A DNA stretch of 64,000 bases from Faecalibacterium sp. I3-3-89 (GTDB lineage Bacteria > Bacillota > Clostridia > Oscillospirales > Ruminococcaceae): positions 930,001 to 994,000 of the forward strand of contig NZ_CP094468.1 in assembly GCF_023347275.1 (NCBI RefSeq). Direction: 5' to 3'. The notes beneath the pieces are model-generated. The model had not been told where the DNA came from. It made no database searches and saw only the letters and a program-made list of their open reading frames with translations. The stretch's first letter is position 1; the number at the start of each line of letters is the position of its first letter. A program made the position numbers and the translations under genes. This document shows, piece after piece, positions 38,056 through 47,131 of this stretch.

Positions 38056-39933
38056 TCACGCCCCATCGAAGCTGTCGCCGTCTTCGGGAAGGTCGGCGGA
38101 GGTCTCAGCGGTGGAGGGAGCCGGGAGGCTGGCCCGGGGGATGCCCTTATAGACCAGCGTCTGCTCAAGGACCTCGGCGCAGACCGGAGCCGAGAGGCTG
38201 CCTCCCGCCGTCGTCCAGCTGTGAGGCTCATCGAGACAGACGAGGCAGAGGAACTGGGGCTCGTCGATGGGGGCCACGGCCACGAAGCTGGCGATGCGGG
38301 CTTTCTCGTCGGTGCTGTCCAGCTTCTGGCTGGTGCCGCTCTTGCCGCCCACCCGGTAGCCCGGGATCTGGGCGTTCCGTCCGCCGCCGTAGAGCACAAC
38401 AGCCTCCATCATCTCCCGCATGGTGCGGGAGGTCTCTTCCTTGAGCACCCGGCGGCGGCAGACCGGGGCGAGATGGTCGATGACCTCGCCCTCCGGGCCG
38501 AGGATGTCCGAGACGACATAGGGCTGCATCAGCCGCCCGCCGTTGACCACGGCACAGACCGCCGCCGCCATCTCGAGGTAGGAGACCTTGCTGCTCTGGC
38601 CAAAGGCGCAGGAGGCCAGCTCCACAGGCCCCATCCGCTCGGCGGTGTAGTAGAGGCTCTTTTTCGGCTCGGCAGGCAGGTCGATGCCGGTGGGGGCGCG
38701 GAGTCCGAAGGCCTCGAAGTAGTCGCAGAAAGCCTCTTTGCCCAGCCGTGCACCGATCTGGATGAAGCTCTGGTTGCAGGAGTTTTCCAGCGCCTGCGTC
38801 ACGGTCTGCGCCCCGTGGCGCTTGTGGTTGGCACAGTGGAAGCGGGTGCCTGCTACCGAGATGGAGTCGCCGCAGTAGAAGCTGGAATGTTTGCCGATGG
38901 CCCCGGTGTCCAGCGCCGCCGCACAGGTGATGAGCTTAAAAACGCTGCCCGGCTCATAGAGGTCGCTGACGGCCTTGTTCCGCCACTGGGTCTGCTGGGC
39001 CAGCTGGAGCGCTGCCGCCCGCTCGCTGCCGGTCAGACCCTCCACGGCCTCCCGGGCGGCTTTGTCAGCGATCACCCGGGGCTGATTGGGGTCGTAGGAG
39101 GGAGTGGTGGACATGGCCAGCACTGCCCCGGTGTTCACGTCCATGACGATGCCCACGGCCCGGGCCGCCACATGGTGTTCCTTCACTGCATAGCCCAGCG
39201 CGTTCTCGAGGTAGTGCTGGATATTCGTGTCGATGGTGAGGCGGAGACCGTCCCCCTCGGTGGGCGGGATCTCTGTCTCATAGCTCTGCTCGAGGGTGTA
39301 GCCCCACGCATTCACGGCGGTCAGCACCACGCCGTTCTCGCCGGTGAGCAGGTCGTCATACTTCAGCTCGAGGCCCGAGACACCTGCGTTGTCCACGTTA
39401 GTGAAGCCCAGCACCGACGCAAGAAATTCTCCCTGCGGATACCAGCGCTTGGAATCCTGCTGGATGCGGATGCCGGTGATGCCGTTGGCCTCGCAGAAGT
39501 CCCGGACGGCGTCGGCGGTCTGACGGTCCACCCGGTAGCGGAGAAGACAGTCGTTGGAGCGGCGGTCGCTGAACTTTTCCAGCAGCTTCTTTTCGTCCAG
39601 CGCCAGAAGGTCGGAAAGGCCCTTGGCCGCAAGGGTAAGGCGGTCTTCCGGCATCTCCCGGGGGGAGGCCCGGAGGGTCCAGCAGCTGCTGTTGGCTGCG
39701 AGAAGGAGGCCGTCGGCGCTGGTGATGCGGCCCCGGTCGGCGGGGACGACGGTGTCCCGCAGCTGCTGGCCGAGGGCGCGCTGGGCGTACCAGCCGCCGC
39801 CCACCACCTGCAAAAACAGCAGCCGCACCGCCAACCCGAGGCAGATGAGGCAAAACACCCCCGCCGCAAGCCCCGCCCGGGCGCGGAAGGCCCGCTCCGG
39901 CAGGGTGCGCAGGGTGTCGGAATCGTTTGACAT
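38056..39933 (-). CDS. Penicillin-binding protein, class B transpeptidase (FtsI/SpoVD type)
   Basis: A 625-residue septal-type transpeptidase that cross-links peptidoglycan. One membrane helix lies at about 22-42. A dimerisation domain follows (PADRGRITSADGLLLAANSS), then the transpeptidase domain with SxxK in EPGSVFKLIT, SxN in ENSCNQSF and KSGT in GGKSGTSQK. No PASTA domains are present, which differs from SpoVD and from Streptococcus PBP2x. It is divergent from ftsW with 89 nt between. The ATG at 39933 follows GGGAGGTGCTGTC. Confidence 0.93.
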   Translation of the reverse strand: MSNDSDTLRTLPERAFRARAGLAAGVFCLICLGLAVRLLFLQVVGGGWYAQRALGQQLRDTVVPADRGRITSADGLLLAANSSCWTLRASPREMPEDRLTLAAKGLSDLLALDEKKLLEKFSDRRSNDCLLRYRVDRQTADAVRDFCEANGITGIRIQQDSKRWYPQGEFLASVLGFTNVDNAGVSGLELKYDDLLTGENGVVLTAVNAWGYTLEQSYETEIPPTEGDGLRLTIDTNIQHYLENALGYAVKEHHVAARAVGIVMDVNTGAVLAMSTTPSYDPNQPRVIADKAAREAVEGLTGSERAAALQLAQQTQWRNKAVSDLYEPGSVFKLITCAAALDTGAIGKHSSFYCGDSISVAGTRFHCANHKRHGAQTVTQALENSCNQSFIQIGARLGKEAFCDYFEAFGLRAPTGIDLPAEPKKSLYYTAERMGPVELASCAFGQSSKVSYLEMAAAVCAVVNGGRLMQPYVVSDILGPEGEVIDHLAPVCRRRVLKEETSRTMREMMEAVVLYGGGRNAQIPGYRVGGKSGTSQKLDSTDEKARIASFVAVAPIDEPQFLCLVCLDEPHSWTTAGGSLSAPVCAEVLEQTLVYKGIPRASLPAPSTAETSADLPEDGDSFDGA

Positions 39934-40022
39934 GACAGCACCTCCCTCTCTACAGGATATGCGGCGGTCGGTGTGACTAGCCGCCCGGGCGGCTGCGTAC
40001 ACTAAAGGGAAGGGGGGAGAGG

Positions 40023-41129
40023 ATGAAAAAGCTGTTGCGCCCGATGCCCGGCATGGACCTGCCGTTTTTGATCTTGGTGCTCACGCTGGTGGGCTTCGGG
40101 CTGGTGATGCTGGCCAGTGCGTCCAGCGCTGTGGCCCTCTACCGGCGGGGGGATGCGTGGGCCTACCTGCGGCCGCAGCTGCTCTATGCGGCGCTGGGGC
40201 TGTGCGGTATGGGGCTGGCCAGCCGGGTGGACTACCACATCTTCCACAAGCTGGCATGGCCGGTGCTGGGGCTGTCGCTGGTGATGCTGACGGCGGTGCT
40301 CTTCATGCCCGAGTACAACGGCTGCAAGCGGTGGCTGGTCATCCCGGGGCTGGGCACTTTGCAGCCCAGCGAGATCGCAAAGTTCGCGGTGGTGCTGGTG
40401 TTCGCCCACATCATTGCGCTGAACCACGACCGGATGAAGGATTTCAGCGTGGGGGTGCTGCCCTTCGCGCTGGTGCTGGGGGTGGTGGCAGCGCTGATGC
40501 TGCTGGAACCCCACCTCTCTGGCACCGTCCTTATCCTCGGCATCGGGGCGGTGCTGATGTTCGTGGGGGGCACGGGGCTGCGGTGGTTCTTGCTGGCAGG
40601 GGCAGGCGGCATTGGGGCCGTCGCGGCGGCAGTGGCCATTATGCCCGACCTCGTGCCCTACGCCGCCGACCGGCTGCGGTCGTGGCTCGACCCCTTCGCC
40701 GACCCGCTGGGGGACGGCCACCAGACCATCCAGAGCCTCTACGCCATCGGCTCGGGCGGGGCCGCCGGTCTCGGCCTCGGCAGCAGCCGCCAGAAGCATC
40801 TTTTTGTTCCCGAGCCGCAGAACGACTTCATCTTCTCCATCGTCTGCGAGGAGCTGGGCTTCGTGGGGGCCTGTGCGGTGGTGGGGCTGTTCGTGCTGCT
40901 GCTGTGCCGTGGCATCGTCATCGCTGCCCACGCCCCCGACCGCTTCGGGGCGCTGCTGGTGGTGGGGTTCGTGGTGCAGGTGGCGCTGCAGGCGGTGCTG
41001 AACGTGGCCGTCGTCACCAACACCATCCCCAACACCGGCATCTCCCTGCCCTTTTTCTCCTCAGGCGGCACCAGTCTCATGATGCTGCTGGGAGAGATGG
41101 GGGTGGTACTGGGGGTATCACGGAGCTGA
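40023..41129 (+). CDS. ftsW: FtsW/RodA/SpoVE-family peptidoglycan glycosyltransferase
   Basis: A 368-residue SEDS protein with ten helices that polymerises lipid II, partnered by a class B PBP; such a PBP is encoded divergently next door. Signatures are VIPGLGTLQPSEIAKFAVV (with the catalytic-site Asp replaced by the E..K pattern usual there), GSRQKHLFVPEPQNDFIFS-like and the C-terminal TNTIPNTGISLPFFSSGGTS. The ATG follows GGGGGGAGAGG. Repeat C2 starts 2 nt after its stop codon. Confidence 0.92.
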   Translation: MKKLLRPMPGMDLPFLILVLTLVGFGLVMLASASSAVALYRRGDAWAYLRPQLLYAALGLCGMGLASRVDYHIFHKLAWPVLGLSLVMLTAVLFMPEYNGCKRWLVIPGLGTLQPSEIAKFAVVLVFAHIIALNHDRMKDFSVGVLPFALVLGVVAALMLLEPHLSGTVLILGIGAVLMFVGGTGLRWFLLAGAGGIGAVAAAVAIMPDLVPYAADRLRSWLDPFADPLGDGHQTIQSLYAIGSGGAAGLGLGSSRQKHLFVPEPQNDFIFSIVCEELGFVGACAVVGLFVLLLCRGIVIAAHAPDRFGALLVVGFVVQVALQAVLNVAVVTNTIPNTGISLPFFSSGGTSLMMLLGEMGVVLGVSRS

Positions 41130-41130
41130 G

Positions 41131-41228
41131 CCGACCGCCGCCAGCGGCGGAAACAGGGAGGCGAAGCTCGGGCCGCGGCCAGCAGGATGCGAGCGGCAGC
41201 GAAGCAGACGCTGGGAGCCGCAACCCGG
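41131..41228 (+). repeat. Family C repeat, copy C2
   Basis: CCGACCGCCGCCAGCGGCGG to GGAGCCGCAACCCGG, an almost free-standing family C element placed between the ftsW stop and the toxin-antitoxin locus. Confidence 0.85.
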
Positions 41229-41256
41229 ACTCCTTTGTAAACTTTCTGCACCCTGC

Positions 41257-41284
41257 TTGACTTTTAGATGGGATGGGATATAAT
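41257..41284 (+). promoter_or_regulatory. Promoter of the antitoxin RNA (locus 1)
   Basis: TTGACT (41257-41262), 16 nt, perfect TATAAT (41279-41284). The same TTGACT-16-TATAAT arrangement, with similar bases in the spacer, is found in the two related loci. Confidence 0.8.
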
Positions 41285-41290
41285 AAAGAT

Positions 41291-41378
41291 GCAAGAGAAT
41301 AGAGTCCTGCATAAGTGCTCACCAAAAGAAAAAGACCCCTCTTTCGGAGTTGCCGCTCCAAAAAGAGGGGTCCTTTTT
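41291..41378 (+). ncRNA. Antisense antitoxin RNA, Fst/par type (RNA II)
   Basis: Predicted ~85-nt RNA from the TATAAT promoter to the shared terminator. Its bases 41292-41323 are a direct repeat of 41457-41488, that is, they are complementary to the toxin mRNA. Blocks CAAGAGA, AGTCCTGCAT and TCACC match, and they cover the start of the toxin coding region, the AUG and the Shine-Dalgarno. It should therefore block toxin translation by base pairing, as RNA II does in the Enterococcus par locus. There is no coding potential. Confidence 0.75.
41334..41378. terminator. Bidirectional terminator shared by toxin and antitoxin RNAs
   Basis: GACCCCTCTTT (41334-41344) pairs with AAAGAGGGGTC (41362-41372), with an inner GGAG/CTCC. 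T-run CTTTTT on the plus strand and TTTTTCTTTT on the minus strand. Confidence 0.88.
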
Positions 41379-41478
41379 AGTGCTTACGGCCCTTCAGCCA
41401 TCTGTCAAGCACATTGCAGATACAATACGAGATCACATCTGCTGCGACAGACAGTACAAGAGAGTGCAAGTCCTGCAT
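41377..41478 (-). CDS. Fst-like type I toxin, 33 residues
   Basis: A tiny hydrophobic peptide: residues 1-10 MQDLHSLVLS, a membrane-spanning middle, and 23-33 VLDRWLKGRKH. Length (33), the start M-x-DL-x-SLV and the VLD before a charged end all match my memory of Fst of plasmid pAD1. GGGAGGGAGGTGAACAAC precedes the ATG, so translation signals are strong. A small hairpin, CCCAT-taccag-ATGGG, sits right before the Shine-Dalgarno and probably hides it until the mRNA refolds, as in par RNA I. The peptide should insert in the inner membrane and be toxic if the antisense RNA is lost. It lies between ftsW and murA. Confidence 0.75.
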   Translation of the reverse strand: MQDLHSLVLSVAADVISYCICNVLDRWLKGRKH

Positions 41479-41528
41479 GTTGTTCACCTCCCTCCCATCT
41501 GGTAATGGGCGGACGAGGCCGCAGAACA

Positions 41529-41557
41529 AGTATAACATATTTTTCGACGAAAAGAAA
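41529..41557 (-). promoter_or_regulatory. Promoter of the toxin mRNA (locus 1)
   Basis: On the minus strand TTTCTT (41557-41552), 17 nt, TATACT (41534-41529), about 45-50 nt from the start codon. The decayed locus at 47.8 kb has TTCCTT-17-TATAAT in the same place. Confidence 0.65.
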
Positions 41558-41676
41558 CAGAAAATGGCGCTTTGCGCCAGCTCCCCAAAAGGGAGAGTCT
41601 TTTGCCAAAACTGCAAACATATTTCTCCGCTTCCGCATACTGTGGGGTATCTTTTCGAGAACGGGGGGCCGGGGAT

Positions 41677-43023
41677 ATGACACAGGAGAGCGGGCGGATC
41701 TGGGTGATAGGCGGGAGGCCGCTGAACGGGACGGCGGCGGTGCCTGCGGCGAAAAACAGCGTGCTGCCGCTCCTTGCGGCGGCGCTGCTCTGCCGGGGGA
41801 CGGTGCGGCTGCGGGCTGTCCCGGCCCTGTCGGACGTGGAGTGCTGCCTTGCGCTGCTGCGGGGAGCAGGGTGTGACGCCCGGCGGCAGGGGGCGGACGT
41901 AGTCGTCAGCGGCACGCCGGTGTGCAGCACCCTGCCGGGGGACGCTGCCGCCCGGATGCGGGCCTCCATCCTCTTCTGCGCACCGCTGCTGGCGCGGCTG
42001 GGCCGGGCCGAGACCTCCCTGCCCGGGGGCTGCCCCATCGGCCAGCGGCCCATCGACCTGCACCTCGAGGGGCTTGGCCGGATGGGCGCGAAAGAGCTGG
42101 ACGCCGGGGCGGGACGGCTGGTGCTGGCCGCGCCGGGCGGGCTTCACGGGGCTGACTTCACCCTCCGTTTCCCCAGCGTGGGGGCTACCGAGACCCTGCT
42201 GCTGGCCGCTGTCTGTGCCCGGGGCACCACGGTGCTGCGGGGGGCTGCGCGGGAGCCGGAAATATCCGACCTCGCGGACTTCCTCCGCCGCTGCGGCGGA
42301 CAGATCGAAGGGGCGGGGACATCTACCATCCGCATCGAGGGGCGGCGGGTGCTCTCCGGCTGCGATTTTTCGCCTCTGCCCGACCGCATCTTCGCCTCCA
42401 CGCTTGCCTGCGCCGCTGCTGCAGCCGGAGGGCGGGTGGAACTGGCCGGATGCCCGCCCGGACTCTACGAGCCGGTACTGGAAATTCTGGAACAAATGGG
42501 CTGCACCGTGAAGCGGGGAGCAGACCGGGCCGAAATAGCCCGCTTCGGGCGGCTGTATGGGGTGGGCAGGGTCTTCACAGGGGTGTATCCGGGCCTCGCC
42601 ACCGACGCTGCGCCCCTGCTGGCTGCCGCCATGCTCTGCGCCGAGGGGGAGGGCAGCATCGAGGACGTCGTCTTCGAGGAGCGCTTCGGCTGCGCAGAGG
42701 GCTTTGAGCGGCTGGGCGGGCGGGCAAAACGGGCCGGGAGGGTGCTCTCCGTCGGCCCGCTGCCGGAGAGCGGCCTGCATGGTACGACTCTCTCGGCCCC
42801 CGACCTGCGGGGCGGCGCGGCACTGGTCCTTGCCGCCCTTGCGGCAGGAGGAAAGAGCTGGGTGGAGGACACCCGTCATATCGACCGGGGTTACGCGGGC
42901 CTGACGGAGACGCTGGCCGCGCTCGGGGCACGAATTGGGAGAGAAATGACCCCTGCTCCGGGCTGTGTGAAAAAAATACCAGCTAAAAACCAGAATAGAC
43001 TTGCATTCGGGGCAAAAAGATGA
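41677..43023 (+). CDS. murA: UDP-N-acetylglucosamine 1-carboxyvinyltransferase
   Basis: A 448-residue enzyme for the first committed step of peptidoglycan synthesis, enolpyruvyl transfer from PEP to UDP-GlcNAc. KNSVLPLLAAALL at the start, the catalytic Cys in LPGGCPIGQRPIDLHL (about residue 112), and AGxxTDAAPLLAA-like later motifs are present. The Cys implies normal fosfomycin sensitivity. The ATG at 41677 lies after GGGGGGCCGGGG. It belongs to the division/wall cluster between ftsW and ftsZ. Confidence 0.93.
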   Translation: MTQESGRIWVIGGRPLNGTAAVPAAKNSVLPLLAAALLCRGTVRLRAVPALSDVECCLALLRGAGCDARRQGADVVVSGTPVCSTLPGDAAARMRASILFCAPLLARLGRAETSLPGGCPIGQRPIDLHLEGLGRMGAKELDAGAGRLVLAAPGGLHGADFTLRFPSVGATETLLLAAVCARGTTVLRGAAREPEISDLADFLRRCGGQIEGAGTSTIRIEGRRVLSGCDFSPLPDRIFASTLACAAAAAGGRVELAGCPPGLYEPVLEILEQMGCTVKRGADRAEIARFGRLYGVGRVFTGVYPGLATDAAPLLAAAMLCAEGEGSIEDVVFEERFGCAEGFERLGGRAKRAGRVLSVGPLPESGLHGTTLSAPDLRGGAALVLAALAAGGKSWVEDTRHIDRGYAGLTETLAALGARIGREMTPAPGCVKKIPAKNQNRLAFGAKR

Positions 43024-43040
43024 TACGATACTGTTATATA
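43011..43040 (+). promoter_or_regulatory. Promoter of ftsZ
   Basis: TTGCAT (43011-43016) overlapping the end of murA, a 17-18 nt spacer, TTATAT/TATATA (43034-43040). Confidence 0.55.
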
Positions 43041-43112
43041 GTAGCTTCAGTATGCGTATAATCCTGCGCGCGCAGGCGCGGGTCACGATAAAATCCGATG
43101 GAGGACAATGAT

Positions 43113-44285
<1,173 letters not shown>

Positions 44286-44304
44286 ACACAAGGAGGCCCC
44301 GACC

Positions 44305-44883
44305 GTGGAGCAGCAGGAGACCAAGCTGCCGTTGGAATGGCTGAGCAGCCGCCGGACCCCGGAGCTGCATCGGCTCGAGGCGCTCTGCCGGGAGACTGCC
44401 CGGGAGGAGCGCTGCGCCCAGCGCAGACTGCAGGAGGTGGAAGAAGCCATGGCACCCGAACCAGAGCGGTCATGCCCTGCCCCTGCGCCCGAGGCGGCGG
44501 AACGGGCCAAGCTTGAGCAGCTGAGCCGTCAGCTCAACGCTGCCAACGCCGAGCTGCGCCGCTATGAGACGCGGATGTTCGCCTACGAGCGCACCATTCT
44601 GGCCCTGCGGAAGGAGAATGCCGACCTGAGCGCCCGGTGCGATGTGCTGCACGCCGAGGTGGAGAAGCTGGCTGCGGAGGCTCTCAAGCCCCTGCCGGAG
44701 CTGCCCCCTCTGCCCACCATCTCCTTCCCCGGGGACGAAAAGAAGGATGCAGAGCAGCCCCCGGAGGCCGCTGCGCCTGCCCCTGCGCCTCCGGCTGCCC
44801 CGGCCCGGCCCAAGACCCGCCTCGAACATCTCGGCGATGAGGTGCTGGCTCAGCTGGCGAGGCTGATGCCGGGAGAAAAATAA
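44305..44883 (+). CDS. Coiled-coil protein of unknown function, behind ftsZ
   Basis: 192 residues. A predicted coiled coil from about 15 to 125 (LHRLEALCRETAREERCAQR, LEQLSRQLNAANAELRRYE, LRKENADLSARCDVLHAEVE) is followed by a Pro/Ala-rich linker and a short helix ending LAQLARLMPGEK. No signal peptide or membrane helix. The GTG start follows AAGGAGG with 8 nt. It lies 19 nt after ftsZ before a common terminator, so it is probably cotranscribed. A role in division or Z-ring organisation is a fair inference from place and shape only. Confidence 0.65.
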   Translation: MEQQETKLPLEWLSSRRTPELHRLEALCRETAREERCAQRRLQEVEEAMAPEPERSCPAPAPEAAERAKLEQLSRQLNAANAELRRYETRMFAYERTILALRKENADLSARCDVLHAEVEKLAAEALKPLPELPPLPTISFPGDEKKDAEQPPEAAAPAPAPPAAPARPKTRLEHLGDEVLAQLARLMPGEK

Positions 44884-44893
44884 CGTAAAAAAG

Positions 44894-44937
44894 AACCGCT
44901 CATCGCGTGCTTTTGCGCGATGGGCGGTTTTTAGGTT
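44894..44937 (+). terminator. Terminator after the ftsZ operon
   Basis: AACCGCTCATCGCG..CGCGATGGGCGGTTTTT, a strong stem with one mismatch and a T-run. Confidence 0.88.
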
Positions 44938-44988
44938 TGTGGGATGACCTCTCCGTTATTGTCTCTTGGACAGGCCTCGCCTTCGTAC

Positions 44989-45226
44989 AACCTCTCAGTC
45001 TGCTTCGCAGACAGCTCCCCTAGTAGGGGAGCCTCTGGCGAAGAGGCGAGGCTTTCCGGGATGCCAAGGCCTCCCCTCGATAGGAGCAACGGCGACAACC
45101 GCCGCCAGCGGCGGAAACAGGGAGGAGCTGTTGGGGCCGCGGCCAGCAGGATGCAAGCGACAGCGAAGCAGACGCTGGGTGCCGCAACCCGGGCAGTGGC
45201 ATCGCGTCAGCGATGACGGAGAGGTT
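44989..45226 (+). repeat. Family A copy A4 with nested family C element
   Basis: Begins AACCTCTCAGTCTGCTTCGC and ends GACGGAGAGGTT like other A copies, but is about 110 nt longer because C3 sits in its right arm. A partial second A end lies just to the left (44946-44988). Its right end overlaps the TAA stop of the HD-domain gene (45225-45227). It occupies the 341-nt gap after the ftsZ operon. Confidence 0.88.
45090..45192 (+). repeat. Family C repeat, copy C3
   Basis: GGCGACAACCGCCGCCAGCG to GTGCCGCAACCCGGG, located inside repeat A4 at the same relative site as C1 inside A2. Confidence 0.85.
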
Positions 45227-45800
45227 ACTCTCCCCTCGTCTCCATCAGATACGTCGCCTCAAGGTCGGAGATATGCAGCTTGACGGCCAGAGGGTACTTC
45301 TCGAAAGCCCCCGACATGGCAAAGCTTCCGCCCCGGACGGCGTCGTCGAAGCCGCCCATATGCCAGCGGATGGCCACGGCCTCCTCGACCTTGAGCTTCA
45401 TGAACCGCTCGATGAGAAAGACACTTTTCTCGCCGTGGCCGTAGGGGAACATATCCTCCACGCTGTAGGAGGGTACCTTCTCCCACTTGCCGGTCTCGTC
45501 GTTCTTCACGTTGCGGGTGCCTTTTTTGTAGAAGTTGGCCTTGCACAGGTCGTGGAGCAGGGCGACGATGGCGTAAGTCTCCTCCGTGTCGGTGTCCGGC
45601 TCGAAAAAGCTGCTCCGCAGCACCCGGTAGACATTGAGGCTGTGGGCGCACAGCCCCCCGTCATAGGCCCCATGAAAGCGGGTGGAGGCCGGTGCGGTGA
45701 AGAAATCCGTCTTGGTGTCCAGCCAGTCCAGCAGCTTTTCACTGCCGGGACGGGTGACGTACCGGTGGAAAATGTCCAGAAACTCCTCGCGCTCCGTCAT
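45225..45800 (-). CDS. HD-domain metal-dependent hydrolase
   Basis: A 191-residue protein with HD-superfamily ligands: GLCAHSLNV, LLHDLCKANF, HGEKSVFLIERF, IRWHMG and LHISDLEATY. These supply the H..HD..D set that binds two metals, so phosphohydrolase activity, perhaps on nucleotides or an RNA, is likely. The exact substrate is unknown. The start codon lies 1 nt after the stop of the PC4-like gene, so the pair is one operon. The stop codon overlaps repeat A4. Confidence 0.8.
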   Translation of the reverse strand: MTEREEFLDIFHRYVTRPGSEKLLDWLDTKTDFFTAPASTRFHGAYDGGLCAHSLNVYRVLRSSFFEPDTDTEETYAIVALLHDLCKANFYKKGTRNVKNDETGKWEKVPSYSVEDMFPYGHGEKSVFLIERFMKLKVEEAVAIRWHMGGFDDAVRGGSFAMSGAFEKYPLAVKLHISDLEATYLMETRGE

Positions 45801-45801
45801 C

Positions 45802-46023
45802 TTACAGCTCCATATCCTCGAGGATGCCCTTGAGGATGGCCAGCTCGTCGTGGCTCAGGGAGATGCCCTTGCCCATGCGGGTGCCGTCCGGGGACCAGTC
45901 GCGGATGTCATATTTGGGGTCGCCGTCGTTCCAGCTGATGAGGTTCAGCTGACGCTCCCAGCCCCGGGGACGCTCGCCGAGGACGGCGATGCGCTCCACG
46001 ATCTCATATTTGATCTCTGCCAT
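45802..46023 (-). CDS. PC4/YdbC-family ssDNA-binding protein
   Basis: A 73-residue protein matching the bacterial YdbC group of the PC4 (transcriptional coactivator p15) fold: KYEIVERIAVLGERPRGWER, LNLISWNDGDPKYDIRDW and GISLSHDELAILKGIL. The dimer binds single-stranded DNA. The ATG is preceded by a weak GGCAGG. It is the first gene of the two-gene operon with the HD hydrolase. Confidence 0.85.
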   Translation of the reverse strand: MAEIKYEIVERIAVLGERPRGWERQLNLISWNDGDPKYDIRDWSPDGTRMGKGISLSHDELAILKGILEDMEL

Positions 46024-46124
46024 AATAGATTACCTGCCTTTGCTTTGTTTGCTACCATAATAAAAGAACTGCGCAAAGATTTCAACAGGTAATTGGAAAA
46101 TATTTTCTGAATTTTAGTCCCGTT

Positions 46125-46544
46125 TCAACCGTAAGGCGCTTCTTCGCGCCACTCTACCAGCTGTAAAACGCCGCTCTCGTCTTTGTCGGGCGCCGGCTGA
46201 CGGCTCTTCGTGTGCTGCTCTGCACCGAAAAGCCCGTCTCCGTACTGTGCCATCACGCCCGGCGACCGCCCGGCCAGATACTCGGCGGCGTTCTTCTGCC
46301 GACAGGCGACAGGGGTGCCGTTCGTCATCGGGACGCCGGGCTGCTCGATCTCGGGAGGCAGCTGCACATCGGGGTCATCCGGCTGTGACGGCGGCTGCTG
46401 AGAGCCGCAACCCGGTTTGGGCGGCTCTGTGCTCGGCGGCTGTCCGAGGGCCGGACTGACCCGGCTGCCCGCCTCCTCCGGCGGACTGCTGGGGCCGGGT
46501 GCGTCCTCAAGCTGGCGGCGGATGAAGGGTGTGAGAGATTCCAT
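46125..46544 (-). CDS. Hypothetical Pro/Gln-rich protein, 139 residues
   Basis: Not recognised. Low-complexity, rich in P, Q, E and G (SPPEEAGSRVSP, QPPSTEPPKPGCGSQQPPSQ), without membrane or signal segments. Translation signals are good: GGAGG lies 8 nt before the ATG at 46544. The stretch coding PGCGSQ (46402-46415) is the 14-nt end of repeat family C, so part of the gene may come from that repeat. GGAGG is also the 3' arm of a hairpin followed by TTTTTT right up to the ATG. Confidence 0.5.
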   Translation of the reverse strand: MESLTPFIRRQLEDAPGPSSPPEEAGSRVSPALGQPPSTEPPKPGCGSQQPPSQPDDPDVQLPPEIEQPGVPMTNGTPVACRQKNAAEYLAGRSPGVMAQYGDGLFGAEQHTKSRQPAPDKDESGVLQLVEWREEAPYG

Positions 46545-46552
46545 AAAAAACA

Positions 46553-46577
46553 CCTCCGTACTTAGGGTGTGCGGAGG
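46553..46577 (-). promoter_or_regulatory. Hairpin hiding the Shine-Dalgarno of the 139-residue ORF
   Basis: On the minus strand CCTCCG pairs with CGGAGG. The second arm is the ribosome-binding site and is followed by TGTTTTTT and the ATG. Terminator-like in shape. Confidence 0.45.
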
Positions 46578-46622
46578 CGTGGGAGAATATGCGCTGGGCC
46601 GCTGCCCAGACTCCTTTTTACA

Positions 46623-47102
46623 TCACGCCGTCGGGAACAGCTTCTCCCATGTGGCCTTGCCCACCGTGCCGTCGGCGGCGAGGCCATGGCGGGCCTGATA
46701 GCGCTTGACGGCGGCAGCAGTGCCTGTGCCGAACTTGCCGTCGGTGGTCAGGCGCTCGCCCTCGGCGTTGAGCTTCTGCTGCACCAGACGGACGCAGCCG
46801 CCTGTGCTGCCGCTGCGCAGCACGATGCCGGGGTAGGGGACGGTCAGGCCGTGCTTGGCCGTGTAGCGGGCGTAGAGGACGTTCCATGTGTTCGCGCCCA
46901 CCTTGCCGTCCTCTGCCAGACCATACCGCAGCTGGAACTCCCGGACGGCCTTTTCGGCCTTTGCACCGAAGCGGCCGTCCACGGTGAGGGCTGCGTGCCA
47001 TGTGCAGCTGTCCCGGATGCCGTTGAGCCACGTCTGTACGAGGGCCACGTCGGGGCCGGAGCTGCCGCGCTGGATGAGTGAGTAGTAAGCAGGGATCGCC
47101 AT
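46623..47102 (-). CDS. Peptidoglycan-binding protein, two PG_binding_1 domains
   Basis: A 159-residue protein with two tandem domains: about 10-80 (GSSGPDVALVQTWLN..TVDGRFGAKAEKAVREFQ) and about 92-157 (GSTGGCVRLVQQKLN..TTDGKFGTGTAAAVKRYQ). Both carry the DGxxG-x-T turn. They bind peptidoglycan non-covalently. There is no signal peptide or catalytic domain, so it may stay in the cytosol or be exported another way, for example into a spore coat. SpoIIR is next upstream. The ATG follows GGAAGGAGTG. Confidence 0.85.
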   Translation of the reverse strand: MAIPAYYSLIQRGSSGPDVALVQTWLNGIRDSCTWHAALTVDGRFGAKAEKAVREFQLRYGLAEDGKVGANTWNVLYARYTAKHGLTVPYPGIVLRSGSTGGCVRLVQQKLNAEGERLTTDGKFGTGTAAAVKRYQARHGLAADGTVGKATWEKLFPTA

Positions 47103-47131
47103 AGTGTTGTCACACTCCTTCCGCGCCTATC

